Assembly: GCF_022012395.1 (NCBI RefSeq)
Contig: NZ_JAKLTQ010000016.1
Span: forward strand, 1 to 64,000
Reading direction: 5' to 3'
DNA length: 64,000 nt
Source of the DNA: Arthrobacter hankyongi
GTDB lineage: Bacteria; Actinomycetota; Actinomycetes; Actinomycetales; Micrococcaceae
The notes under the pieces are model-generated. The model was given only the letters and a program-made list of their open reading frames with translations, was not told the origin of the DNA and searched no databases. Shown piece by piece: positions 1 to 8,325 of the stretch; position 1 is the stretch's first letter; every line of letters begins with the position of its first letter. The translations under genes and the position numbers were made by a program.

Positions 1-1
1 C

Positions 2-52
2 GGTGGCAAGGAAGTCACCTACAACTTCGCCCTCGATCCGGAACGGGGCTAG
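2..52 (+). CDS. C-terminal end of an unidentified gene (partial)
   Basis: Frame 2 from the window edge reads GGKEVTYNFALDPERG and then a TAG stop at 50-52. The composition looks like a normal protein tail, but sixteen residues are too few to name a family. A competing forward frame (3-227) contains a signal-peptide-like stretch (RFTRRLLSVAAASAGAVV) but starts at the edge and ends without any recognisable domain. I regard the short tail as slightly more likely. Nothing else gene-like is seen before the convergent response regulator at 250. Confidence 0.25.
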   Translation, partial: GGKEVTYNFALDPERG

Positions 53-193
53 CTGGCGCAACACCGGACGATTCACCCGGCGCTTGCTGTCCGTTGCGGC
101 AGCAAGCGCCGGGGCTGTTGTGATTCCGCCGAAGTTGGCCGGCGGCCAGGCGGCCGGGGCAGACCCCGTCCTCATCCGGGTGCACACTCAAGA

Positions 194-221
194 CCGCCCG
201 CAGCGGTTTCACCGCGGGCGG
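194..221. terminator. Hairpin between convergent ends
   Basis: An 8-bp perfect stem (CCGCCCGC at 194-201, GCGGGCGG at 214-221) has a smaller GGT/ACC pairing inside the loop. It lies just beyond the stop of the reverse-strand response regulator (250) and after the partial forward gene, so it could stop both. There is no T-tract, which is usual for high-GC actinobacteria. Confidence 0.45.
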
Positions 222-249
222 CGGTGATTAACCACAGCGGCACTGCGGA

Positions 250-873
250 TCAAGGGGCCAAGTCGATCCGGTGTTTCAGAACGTCACGGACCAAAGTCGA
301 AATGCTTTCCGAATTCGTTTTTGCCTTGATCCGGGCGCGATGGACATCGATGGTCTTCACGCTGGTGCCAAGCTTGCGCGCTATGTTCTGGCTGGGCAAG
401 CCGTCAATGACCAAGGCCAGGATTTCGCGTTCACGTTTTGTCAGGGAGGCCAGACGTTCGTGGACTGAACGACGTTCGGCATCTTCTGCGAATCGCGTCA
501 CCGCCAGTTCCAGCGTTTCCTGCACGACATCGAGCATTTGCTGCGGATCGTACGGCTTCTCCAGGAAATTCACGGCGCCCTGTTGCAGCGCCTTCACGGA
601 CATCCGCACATCCCCGTGTGCCGAGACGAAGATGATCGGCACGGGCGATCCGGACTGGTTCAGAGTTTCCTGCAGTTGGAAGCCGCCGGTGCGCGGCATC
701 CGGACGTCCAGGACCAGGCAGGCCGGCCTGGCCGGATCGTAGGCGGCCAGGAAGGAGGAAACGTCGTTGAAGCTGTGGGACGGGATGCTCACGGAATCCA
801 GAAGCCACGAAAGCGATGCGCACAGCTCCTCGTCGTCGTCGACGATATAGACGATCGCATCCGGATTTTCCAT
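250..873 (-). CDS. FixJ/NarL-type response regulator
   Basis: A 207-residue regulator with an N-terminal receiver domain. The acidic pocket is DDD at 12-14, the phospho-acceptor is Asp56 in LVLDV, and KP follows late in the domain. The C-terminal LuxR-type helix-turn-helix reads LTKREREILALVIDGLPSQN and KTIDVHRARI. I chose the ATG at 873 because GGGAG lies about 7 nt upstream; an upstream extension to 951 lacks receiver-like sequence. No sensor kinase lies beside it in the window, so its partner is either off the left edge or elsewhere. It is divergent from the flavin reductase at 1083, which suggests that the catabolic block may be its target; this is inference. Confidence 0.88.
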   Translation of the reverse strand: MENPDAIVYIVDDDEELCASLSWLLDSVSIPSHSFNDVSSFLAAYDPARPACLVLDVRMPRTGGFQLQETLNQSGSPVPIIFVSAHGDVRMSVKALQQGAVNFLEKPYDPQQMLDVVQETLELAVTRFAEDAERRSVHERLASLTKREREILALVIDGLPSQNIARKLGTSVKTIDVHRARIKAKTNSESISTLVRDVLKHRIDLAP

Positions 874-1082
874 TGTCTTTCTCCCTATCAGCCTTGAAAC
901 GGCCAACCGTGCCTCAGCGCACCAATTGACACTAGGCATGCGGCTAATCAACCGTCAATGAATTCGCGGCTAAGGAAATTACCTACGCCACTAGGGCAAT
1001 CGCATCGCAGGCCTAGAGCAAGTTGGGATGTTGCAGCAGTTCTGCCGGTCATAAATTCGGTTCATCCGACCAGGAGGAAATC

Positions 1083-1598
1083 ATGAACCAGCTGACCCAA
1101 ATCCAGAAAGACTTCCGCACGGCCATGGCGCACCTGCCCGCAGCCGTCAGCATCATCACCACCGACGGGCCCCATGGACGCATCGGGATCACCGTAAGTG
1201 CTGTCTGCTCAGTGACGGACGCTCCGCCGACGCTGCTGGTCTGCGTGAACAGGCGAAGCGCCGCCCACGATATCTTCCGCAGCAACGGCAAGGTATGCAT
1301 CAACGTCCTCAGCGGTGACGGCGAAGAGTTGGCGCGGCATTTTTCCGGAATGACCGGAGTGTCCATGGAGGAACGCTTCGCGTGGAATATCTGGGACGAC
1401 GAACAGGAAGTGCCGGTGCTTTCCGACGCACATGTGAAGGTCATCGGCACGATCGAAGGCATGGCCGGGCAGGGTTCCCACTCGGTGCTGTTCATCAAGG
1501 TGGACAGGGTTGCCGTGAACGAATCCAGCCATGGCCTCGTGTACTTCAACCGCAACTTTGTGCGGGTGGATCCGCTCGGCGACCGCGTCGCCGTCTGA
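1083..1598 (+). CDS. Flavin reductase, HpaC/RutF type
   Basis: A 171-residue small flavin reductase. Such proteins reduce FMN or FAD with NAD(P)H and pass it by diffusion to a partner monooxygenase. The order of motifs, AAVSIITTDG, GITVSAVCSVTDAPPTLLVCVN, NVLSGDGEELARHFSG and HGLVYFNRNF, matches the HpaC component of 4-hydroxyphenylacetate 3-monooxygenase closely, including length. The ATG at 1083 follows AGGAGG at 1072-1077, which rules out the longer upstream frame. No large oxygenase component is present in the window. The amidase starts 19 nt downstream and is probably co-transcribed. Confidence 0.85.
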   Translation: MNQLTQIQKDFRTAMAHLPAAVSIITTDGPHGRIGITVSAVCSVTDAPPTLLVCVNRRSAAHDIFRSNGKVCINVLSGDGEELARHFSGMTGVSMEERFAWNIWDDEQEVPVLSDAHVKVIGTIEGMAGQGSHSVLFIKVDRVAVNESSHGLVYFNRNFVRVDPLGDRVAV

Positions 1599-1617
1599 CC
1601 CGGGGGGGTATGACGAC

Positions 1618-2937
1618 GTGCCGACGACGACCGACACGACCCGCACATTGTCGCTGACAGCGCTGGTGCGTCAGCTGGAATCCGGCGAGGTGACGCCGGC
1701 CGGTATCGTTCGGTCCTGCCTCGACCGCGTCGAAGCCTTGGAGCCCGGCATCCGCGCCTGGGTCTCCGTCGACGTAGTTGGCGCATTGGCCGCCGCCGAG
1801 GCACTGGAACGTGTGCCGCTTCCGGTCCGCGGACCGCTGTGGGGCATACCTGCCGGGGTCAAGGACATCATTGACGTTGCCGGAACACCCTCCGGCTGCG
1901 GTTCCACGGTTCGTCACCGGGCGCTGCCCGCCGGCGACGACGCGGCCTGCGTCGCGTCGCTGCGGCGGGCGGGCGGGGTGGTCCTGGGCAAGACCGTGAC
2001 CACCGAATACGGTTACTTCGCTCCCGGACCGACCCGGAACCCGCACCGGCCGGGACACACGCCCGGCGGGTCCTCCAGCGGTTCGGCCGCCGCGGTGGCC
2101 GCGGGAATGGTCCCGTTTGCGTTCGGCACCCAGACGGCCGGCTCCCTGACCCGTCCGGCCGCCTACTGCGGAGTCGCGGGATTCGTGGCTTCGCCGGGGA
2201 CGGTACCGACCGACGGGGTCACCGGACTGAGCCACAGCTTTGATTCCATCGGCTTCCTCGCCGCCGGCGTCAACGACGTGCGCACTGCCTGGACGGCCAT
2301 CGCGGGTGTCGACGATGAACCCCGTCAGGTCAGGGCACCACGCATCCTACTGTGGGACGGCAGCGACGTTGCATCAATCTCCGAAGGCATGCAGGCCGGG
2401 TTCCAGCGTGTCCTGGCCGTCCTGCGGCCCCGCGGAGCCTGGGTGGAGTCCCTGGGATTCAGCGGAGCCATCCGCGACCTGGCCCAACTGCACGCCGTCG
2501 TCATGGCCTACGAAGCAGTACGCCTGCGGGAGGAACTGGACGGCCGCGACGCGGAAATCAGTGCTCCATTGGCGCAGTTGCTGGCGCGGGGCCGGGCACT
2601 GCCCGCTGTCGAATACGCACAGGCCACAGCCGGAATCGCCGCCGCCCGGCTCGAGGTGACCGCCCGCATCCGCAGCTTCGATGCAGTATTGGCTCCGGCC
2701 GCCCCTGGAGCGGCGCCGGCCGGCCTGGCGGCGACCGGGGATCCGGTGCTGAGCCGCCCGTGGCAGGCCATGGGCTTGCCCGTGGTCACCGTGCCGGGCC
2801 TCAGGGATGGCGATGGACTGCCGCTGGGGCTGCAGTTGGTCGGCCTGCCGGGCAATGAAAGCCGGCTGTTCGACGTCGCCGCGTGGCTCGAGCCGGTGCT
2901 CCGGACACATGCTCCGGCTGCGCCGAACCAAACGTGA
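1618..2937 (+). CDS. Amidase signature family hydrolase
   Basis: A 439-residue amidase-signature enzyme, which hydrolyses a carboxamide to acid plus ammonia or amine. The Ser-cisSer-Lys triad is visible: Lys82 in GVKDII, the Gly/Ser-rich loop GGSSSGS around 150-156, and the nucleophile Ser176 in GTQTAGSLTRPA. The GTG at 1618 is preferred because it follows a run of G residues at ribosome-binding distance and begins before the first conserved helix. The substrate is unknown. It is not a GatA: neighbours and C-terminus differ, and no GatB or GatC is near. Its position between a flavin reductase and an MFS carrier suggests a catabolic role. Confidence 0.85.
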   Translation: MPTTTDTTRTLSLTALVRQLESGEVTPAGIVRSCLDRVEALEPGIRAWVSVDVVGALAAAEALERVPLPVRGPLWGIPAGVKDIIDVAGTPSGCGSTVRHRALPAGDDAACVASLRRAGGVVLGKTVTTEYGYFAPGPTRNPHRPGHTPGGSSSGSAAAVAAGMVPFAFGTQTAGSLTRPAAYCGVAGFVASPGTVPTDGVTGLSHSFDSIGFLAAGVNDVRTAWTAIAGVDDEPRQVRAPRILLWDGSDVASISEGMQAGFQRVLAVLRPRGAWVESLGFSGAIRDLAQLHAVVMAYEAVRLREELDGRDAEISAPLAQLLARGRALPAVEYAQATAGIAAARLEVTARIRSFDAVLAPAAPGAAPAGLAATGDPVLSRPWQAMGLPVVTVPGLRDGDGLPLGLQLVGLPGNESRLFDVAAWLEPVLRTHAPAAPNQT

Positions 2938-3092
2938 CAGTACCTGCCCCGAGGCAGGAACTCCCCGCCGAGGCAGCAGGGAAGTTGCAATATCGGCCGC
3001 CGTAGAGGCGCCCATCGTGTTCCAGGCGTCACAGAACCGGCGCCGGCACCCAGTCCCGGGGCCGGCGCGTCAACTTAACCACGAGGTATTCA

Positions 3093-4568
3093 ATGACAAC
3101 AATTAACACCCGGTCCGCCGGGACACTGGGGGAGGCCCTGCGCACCGGGCGGATGAACCGCCGTGCCTGGACCGTCACGATCATGCTGGTTCTCTTCCAG
3201 ATCGTCGCCTTCGCAGACAAGGCGGTGCTCGGACTGGTGGCCTACCAGGCGATTCCGGACCTGGGGATTTCCACGGTCCAGTTCGGCCTGATCGGCAGCG
3301 CCTTTTTCTTTCTGTATGCGATCGGTTCGGTCCTGATCGGGCTGGCCGCCGGCCGGACGTCGATCAAATGGGTCATCTTCGCCATGGGCGTGGCCTGGGC
3401 TGTCCTGCAGTTCCCGATGCTTTTCGGTGGCGGGGCAGCCGTCCTGCTGGTATCCCGGATCCTGCTTGGTGGTGCGGAAGGTCCGGCCACCGCCGTCAGC
3501 CTCTCCTCGGCACATTCCTGGTTCAAGCCAGCCGAACGGGTCCTGCCAAGCAACCTGATCGCCATCGGCTCCACCCTCGGTCCGGTGCTTGCCGCGCCGT
3601 TCCTGGCGTTCGTTATCAGCTACTTCGGTTGGCGCTGGGCCTTCGGCGCCCTCGGCGTCCTCGGACTGGCCTGGGTCCTGGTGTGGTGGAAGCTCGGCGC
3701 CGACGGGCCGTTCGCCGGGAAGGCAGGGAAGGCAGTTGCCGACGCCCTCGGCGATGCTGAGGGTGCGCCTGCCGATCGGGACGGTGCTGACCCCGCAGCG
3801 TCCGCCGCAGACGAGCGAGCCAGGCGCTATGAGCTGCAACAGCCGGTCCCGTGGCGCGCCATCCTGCTGAGCGCGTCCTTCCTGATCGCGGTTTTTGCCG
3901 GCTTCACGAACTTCTGGACCCAGGGCTTCCTGACCACGTGGTCACCGAAATACCTCGCAGGAGCCGTCAGCCTGCCACCCGAGATGGTTGCCCTGTTCAC
4001 CACCTTTCCTTGGATCTTTGGTGCCCTGGCACTGCTCGGTCTCGGCTTCCTCGGCCGGTCCTTGATGCGCCGGGGCCACAGTGTCCGGGTGTCCATCGCT
4101 GTTCCCTTCGGCGCCTGCCTGGCCCTCGCGGGACTGTCCTTCCTGATGCTGCCAGCGACTTCCGGTGCCTCGTCCGTGTTGCTGCTGACGATCGCGGCCG
4201 GTTGCAGCGTGATCTACCCGATGGCACCGAGCGCCATGGCCTACGCTGTCGGCGCGAAGCAGCGTCCGGTGCTGATGGCGGTGCTGGGTGGTGTGGCCTC
4301 CGTGGGCGCGATCGTCTCGCCGACGGCGGTGGGAATGTTCATGGAGCAGGCCGGTTACCGGACTCCGGCACCGGGGACCAAGGACACCGCTCAGATGATT
4401 GCCAACATGACCGCGGGCGTCAACCAGTCCTTTGCCATTGCCGGGATCCTGCTGCTCCTGGCCGGAATCCTCTCCATCCTCTTCCTTAATCCGGATCGGA
4501 CCGGCGAACGGCTGCAGCGCCGGTTCGCCGGTACCAAAGATGCAGCTGTGCAGGATCCAGCCGGTTAG
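3093..4568 (+). CDS. MFS transporter, anion:cation symporter-like
   Basis: A 491-residue carrier with about twelve hydrophobic segments and a long hydrophilic central loop (roughly residues 200-250, rich in Asp/Ala/Arg) between the two halves. The first half has FADKAVLGLVAYQAIPDLG and SRILLGGAEGPATAVSLSS, resembling ACS-family carriers of organic acids. Start ATG 3093 has ACGAGG about 7 nt upstream. A 155-bp gap separates it from the amidase, with no recognised gene. It probably imports the compound handled by the amidase/flavin reductase group; the substrate cannot be read from the sequence. A strong hairpin follows immediately. Confidence 0.83.
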   Translation: MTTINTRSAGTLGEALRTGRMNRRAWTVTIMLVLFQIVAFADKAVLGLVAYQAIPDLGISTVQFGLIGSAFFFLYAIGSVLIGLAAGRTSIKWVIFAMGVAWAVLQFPMLFGGGAAVLLVSRILLGGAEGPATAVSLSSAHSWFKPAERVLPSNLIAIGSTLGPVLAAPFLAFVISYFGWRWAFGALGVLGLAWVLVWWKLGADGPFAGKAGKAVADALGDAEGAPADRDGADPAASAADERARRYELQQPVPWRAILLSASFLIAVFAGFTNFWTQGFLTTWSPKYLAGAVSLPPEMVALFTTFPWIFGALALLGLGFLGRSLMRRGHSVRVSIAVPFGACLALAGLSFLMLPATSGASSVLLLTIAAGCSVIYPMAPSAMAYAVGAKQRPVLMAVLGGVASVGAIVSPTAVGMFMEQAGYRTPAPGTKDTAQMIANMTAGVNQSFAIAGILLLLAGILSILFLNPDRTGERLQRRFAGTKDAAVQDPAG

Positions 4569-4582
4569 GGCGCAGAACAAAC

Positions 4583-4632
4583 GCCAAAGGCATGGAGCCC
4601 GCCCCCTCAGGGGCGGGCTCCATGCCTTTGGC
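4583..4632. terminator. Bidirectional terminator, 23-bp perfect stem
   Basis: The arms 4583-4605 and 4610-4632 are perfectly complementary over 23 bp around a 4-nt loop (CTCA). It sits 14 nt after the MFS stop and 14 nt beyond the stop of the convergent small gene, so it should terminate transcription from both sides. Confidence 0.9.
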
Positions 4633-4646
4633 CATGCTGCCGGCTG

Positions 4647-4916
4647 TCAGGCCCAGGCGGCGTCGGCCGTCCAGTACTCCAGCCCGTTGGCGCTGAAGCC
4701 GTGCTTCCACTCCGATGTCCGCCGGAGCTTGGGCTCCACGCACTGGATGGACGCGTCCGCGGCAGCCGGCCCGTCTTCTTCCACGGTCCAGTGCACCCAG
4801 TTGACCTCGTGGTCGTGCTCGTCATGGACGAAGAGGTCGACGTGGTGCCAGCCGTAATGGAACGTGTCCATGTAGCAGGTCAGGAACATTCGGTGATGGT
4901 TGGCGGGGTAGGGCAT
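4647..4916 (-). CDS. Small His/Trp-rich hypothetical protein
   Basis: An 89-residue protein of unknown function. ATG 4916 is chosen because GGAGG lies 5 nt upstream. The N-terminal half is packed with His, Asp and aromatic residues (HYGWHHVDLFVHDEHDHE, then VNWVHW), which suggests metal binding or a small beta-barrel; this is inference only. No signal peptide or membrane segment is visible. It is convergent with the MFS gene and divergent from the aldehyde dehydrogenase at 5177. The 260-bp gap between them contains an inverted repeat AGGAAA-N6-TTTCCT (4968-4985) that could be an operator for either gene. Confidence 0.65.
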   Translation of the reverse strand: MPYPANHHRMFLTCYMDTFHYGWHHVDLFVHDEHDHEVNWVHWTVEEDGPAAADASIQCVEPKLRRTSEWKHGFSANGLEYWTADAAWA

Positions 4917-5176
4917 GGGGACCTCCAGAGGCTGTTTTTCCTGCATGTTATGGGGCCGGCAGCAAACAGGAAATGAGGGTTTCCTTTACGTTGTCGCTCC
5001 TGCCGTACGGCCCATAGCCCCCCATTCCGTGGAAGGGCAGTAGGGAAAACCTTTATTCGACAAGTGTGGAAAAAAGATGGATCGGACCCTAACCTTGTGA
5101 CACCGGGCACAATCTGCCGCCACTCCACATTCATCGCAAGGCGCCCCCGGCCTGCAGCCCACCTCCAAGGAGCACA

Positions 5177-6598
5177 ATGAGCATCAGCACCTCCGCCACG
5201 AACCGCGCCGACGCGCCCGCGGCCGCCGCCTTCGAGGGCAGCCGTCCGATCTACGATCCCGCAACCGGCGATCTCATTGGTGAAGCGCCGGTCCACACGG
5301 TCGAGGACCTGGACCAAGCCGTCGAGACGGCACGCGTGGTGCAGCCGGCCTGGGCCGCCCTGGGGCATGCCGCCCGCTCTGCCTGCCTGAACCGTGCGGC
5401 CGACGCGATCGAGCGTTCCGCCGAGGAACTGGCACGCCTGCTCTCCCGCGAGCAGGGGAAACCGTTGAACGGTCCCAACGCCCGCTTCGAGGTCGGAGCC
5501 TGTGCTGCATGGCTGCGCGCTGCTGCGGCAACGCCTCTTGAGCCTGAAACGGTGGTGGACGACGGCGAAACGCGTGCCGAGCTGCACTACCGGCCCATCG
5601 GCGTCGTCGGCGCGATCGGTCCGTGGAACTGGCCGATGCTGATCACCGTCTGGCAGGTTGCGGCGTCCCTGCGGATGGGAAACACCGTGGTGGTGAAGCC
5701 GTCCGAGTACACCCCGCTGAGCGTGCTGGCGCTGGTCGACGTCATCAACGGCGAACTTCCCGAGGGCGTGCTCAACGCAGTCCCGGGCGGCCGCGAGGTC
5801 GGCGCACGCCTCGCCGAGCACCCTGCCATCGGCAAGGTCATGTTCACGGGTTCCACCGCCACCGGCAAGGCGATCATCCGCTCGTCGGCGGACACGGTCA
5901 AGCGCCTGACCTTGGAGTTGGGTGGCAACGACGCCGGCATCGTCCTGCCCGACGCCGATCCGCAGGCGATCGCCGAGGGATTGTTCTGGGGTGCGTTCAT
6001 CAACACCGGCCAGACCTGCGCCGCCCTGAAGCGCCTGTACGTCCACAGCGATATCTACGATGCCGTCTGCGAATCGCTCACCGCCGTGGCCAAGGCCATG
6101 CCGATGGGCGTCGGGCTGGATGAAAACAACGTCCTGGGACCGCTGCAGAACAAAGCCCAGTTCGACATCGTCGCCAACCTGGTCCAGGCCGCCAAGGACT
6201 CCGGCGCCCGCGTGCTCACCGGCGGCAGTCCCGATGCTGGCCAGCCAGGCTACTTCTACCCGACGACGCTGGTTGCCGACATCGACAACGACCACCCGCT
6301 GGTGGCCGGGGAACAGTTCGGTCCGGCCCTGCCGATCATCCGTTACAGTACGGTCGACGAGGCCATCGCCATGGCAAACGCGCTCGACGTCGGGCTTGGC
6401 GCCTCGGTCTGGTCCTCCGACCCCGCCGCCGCCCGTGAGGTCGCCGTCCGTCTGGAGGCCGGCACTGTCTGGATCAACTCACATGGCATGGTCAACCCGA
6501 TGATTCCCTTCGGCGGAGCGAAGCAATCCGGGTACGGGCTGGAGTTCGGGGTCGAGGGCCTCAAAGCCGTCAGCGTTCCCCAGATCATCAACGGCTGA
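5177..6598 (+). CDS. NAD(P)-dependent aldehyde dehydrogenase
   Basis: A 473-residue ALDH-superfamily enzyme oxidising an aldehyde to the acid. The Rossmann-type segment has GAIGPWNWP and VVKPSEYTPLS. The general base is Glu247 in LTLELGGND, and the catalytic Cys281 is in NTGQTCAALKR. The C-terminal part has FGPALPI and PFGGAKQSGYG. ATG 5177 follows AAGGAG at good spacing. The length is normal. The GQTCAALKR context and the adjacent amidase and permease suggest an aldehyde derived from an amine or amide substrate, but the substrate is not determined. It probably shares a transcript with the permease 62 nt downstream. Confidence 0.9.
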   Translation: MSISTSATNRADAPAAAAFEGSRPIYDPATGDLIGEAPVHTVEDLDQAVETARVVQPAWAALGHAARSACLNRAADAIERSAEELARLLSREQGKPLNGPNARFEVGACAAWLRAAAATPLEPETVVDDGETRAELHYRPIGVVGAIGPWNWPMLITVWQVAASLRMGNTVVVKPSEYTPLSVLALVDVINGELPEGVLNAVPGGREVGARLAEHPAIGKVMFTGSTATGKAIIRSSADTVKRLTLELGGNDAGIVLPDADPQAIAEGLFWGAFINTGQTCAALKRLYVHSDIYDAVCESLTAVAKAMPMGVGLDENNVLGPLQNKAQFDIVANLVQAAKDSGARVLTGGSPDAGQPGYFYPTTLVADIDNDHPLVAGEQFGPALPIIRYSTVDEAIAMANALDVGLGASVWSSDPAAAREVAVRLEAGTVWINSHGMVNPMIPFGGAKQSGYGLEFGVEGLKAVSVPQIING

Positions 6599-6660
6599 CG
6601 CGGTCCTGGCGGCCGCTCGGCCGGTGCATACCTTCAGCATCACTTATCGAGGAGGATAAT

Positions 6661-8148
6661 GTGAGCACTACACCGACTCCTGGCGCCCTCAAGGCTGCGC
6701 CTGAAAGTCATCTGCAGCGTGATTCGATTTCCGTTGCCGGCATCGTTTTCCTGGTCTTGGCCGCTGCCAGTCCGGTGATCGGCCTGACCGGAGCCGTTCC
6801 GGTATCGATCGTCATCGGCAACGGGATCGGCGTGTCCCTCGCCTACATCGCCATTGGGCTGGTCCTGCTGCTGTTTGCCGTCGGCTACGTGCTGATGTCC
6901 CGCCACGTCACCGATGCGGGAGCGCTCTACGCCTATGCCGCCAAGGGGCTGGGGACCACCGCCGGCACCGGCGTGGCCGGCATCGCCGTCTACGCCTACA
7001 CCGCGGTGCAGATTGCCATCTACGGCTTCTTCGGGGCCGTGTCCACGGCCATGGTGAATCCCTTGCTGGGCAGCGACATCCCCTGGTGGGCTGCGTCGCT
7101 GGCCCTCATCGGCGTCGTCCAGGTGTTCGGATACCTGCAGCTGGAACTGGGCGCCAAGGTGCTGGGAATCCTGCTGATCGGGGAGTGGGGCGTCATGCTT
7201 GCCATGGCCGCCTCGGTGGCCATCCAGGGCGGCGCCGGCGAAGGGCTCGCCATGGGCAGCGTATTCTCCTTCGAGGCCCTCGTCGCGGGGGCTCCGGGAG
7301 TGGCTCTGATGTTTGCCTTCGCGTCCAGCCTTGGCTTCGAGGCGGCAGCCGTCTTCGGTGAGGAAGTGCGGAACCCGCGCCGGTCGGTTCCCAAAGCCAC
7401 CTATGTCTCCGTACTCCTGATCATGGCCTTCTTCGCGTTTACGACGTGGATGATCACCGTGGGCTACGGGCCGGGAAACGTTGTCGCCGAAGCAGGAAAG
7501 GCCCTCGAATCCGGTGACACCGCGTCCTTCATCTACGCCTTGGGCGACAGATACCTGGGCAGCTGGGCACCCGTGGCCATGAGCATCTTCGTCGTCACGT
7601 CTACGTTTGCGGCTGCTCTTGCCTTCCACAATGGAATCGCGCGCTACCTCTTTGCCCTGGGACGCGGCGGAGTCCTGCCGAACCCGCTGGGCCGCGTCCA
7701 TCCGAAATCCGGGGCGCCTGTCGTGGCCTCCGTGGCCCAGACGGCCGGGGCCGCCGGCATCATTGCCGTATTCGCCCTCTTGCAGGCAGACCCGATTGCC
7801 GTCGTTTTCGGCTGGTGCGGCGGGATTGCGGTCATCGGACTGCTGGCCGCCTACCTGCTCGTGTCGCTGTCCGTCCTGGTCTACTTCCGGCGGAACAAGG
7901 CGGACGATGCCAACCTGTTCAACTCCTTGGTTGCGCCCGCACTTTCCCTCGCAGCCATGGGTGCGACCCTCACGGTGATCATTCTGAATTTCAATACCCT
8001 CGTGGGTGGGACAAACGAACTATCGGCCGTTCTCCTACTGTCCGTCGCCGCCGTTTTCGTCGTCGGTGTGGTGAGGGCGAGGCGGATCCAGCCCCGTGAC
8101 GGGGACAGCCTCACCCTCGAGAGCGCCCAATCGGTGTCAAGGCCGTAA
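6661..8148 (+). CDS. APC-family amino acid/amine permease
   Basis: A 495-residue permease with about 12 membrane segments. The first helix carries GIVFLVLAAASPVIGLTGAVP and the cytosolic loop after helix 5-6 carries FEAAAVFGEEVRNPRRSVP, a hallmark of APC amino acid permeases. It starts at GTG 6661 behind AGGAGG; the overlapping ATG runs straight into TGA. It probably imports an amine or amino acid whose aldehyde is oxidised by the upstream dehydrogenase. Its stop lies only about 8 nt before a piece of pyruvate kinase sequence, marking an unusual junction. Confidence 0.87.
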   Translation: MSTTPTPGALKAAPESHLQRDSISVAGIVFLVLAAASPVIGLTGAVPVSIVIGNGIGVSLAYIAIGLVLLLFAVGYVLMSRHVTDAGALYAYAAKGLGTTAGTGVAGIAVYAYTAVQIAIYGFFGAVSTAMVNPLLGSDIPWWAASLALIGVVQVFGYLQLELGAKVLGILLIGEWGVMLAMAASVAIQGGAGEGLAMGSVFSFEALVAGAPGVALMFAFASSLGFEAAAVFGEEVRNPRRSVPKATYVSVLLIMAFFAFTTWMITVGYGPGNVVAEAGKALESGDTASFIYALGDRYLGSWAPVAMSIFVVTSTFAAALAFHNGIARYLFALGRGGVLPNPLGRVHPKSGAPVVASVAQTAGAAGIIAVFALLQADPIAVVFGWCGGIAVIGLLAAYLLVSLSVLVYFRRNKADDANLFNSLVAPALSLAAMGATLTVIILNFNTLVGGTNELSAVLLLSVAAVFVVGVVRARRIQPRDGDSLTLESAQSVSRP

Positions 8149-8155
8149 CCAGCTC

Positions 8156-8285
8156 TATCCGGTCGAGACCCTGGCCACGATGGCGCGGATCATCGAGTCC
8201 ACCGAGCGGCACGGGCGCGAGCGCATCCCGGCCCCGGGCAGCCTGCCCCGCACCCGCGGCGGGGCGGCCACCCGGGCCGGGGACC
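8156..8285 (+). pseudogene. pyk: Pyruvate kinase fragment 1 (C-terminal domain, internal)
   Basis: In one forward frame this stretch encodes YPVETLATMARIIESTE, then RERIPAPGSLPRTRGGAATRA. This matches the segment of actinobacterial pyruvate kinases that follows the GETSVGKYP motif. There is no start codon, no flanking kinase sequence on either side, and the match stops abruptly near 8280. It is a relic. The next part of the same gene is found at 42420-42707 on the same strand. The family alignment is from memory. Confidence 0.8.
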
Positions 8286-8325
8286 TGGCCGGACCTCACC
8301 GGCCGGCGGGACCGGCTGCTACCCT

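Noticed and set aside
3-227. Forward frame with a signal-peptide-like segment
   Set aside because: It starts at the window edge, shows no domain after the hydrophobic stretch, and overlaps another plausible gene end. It may be chance.
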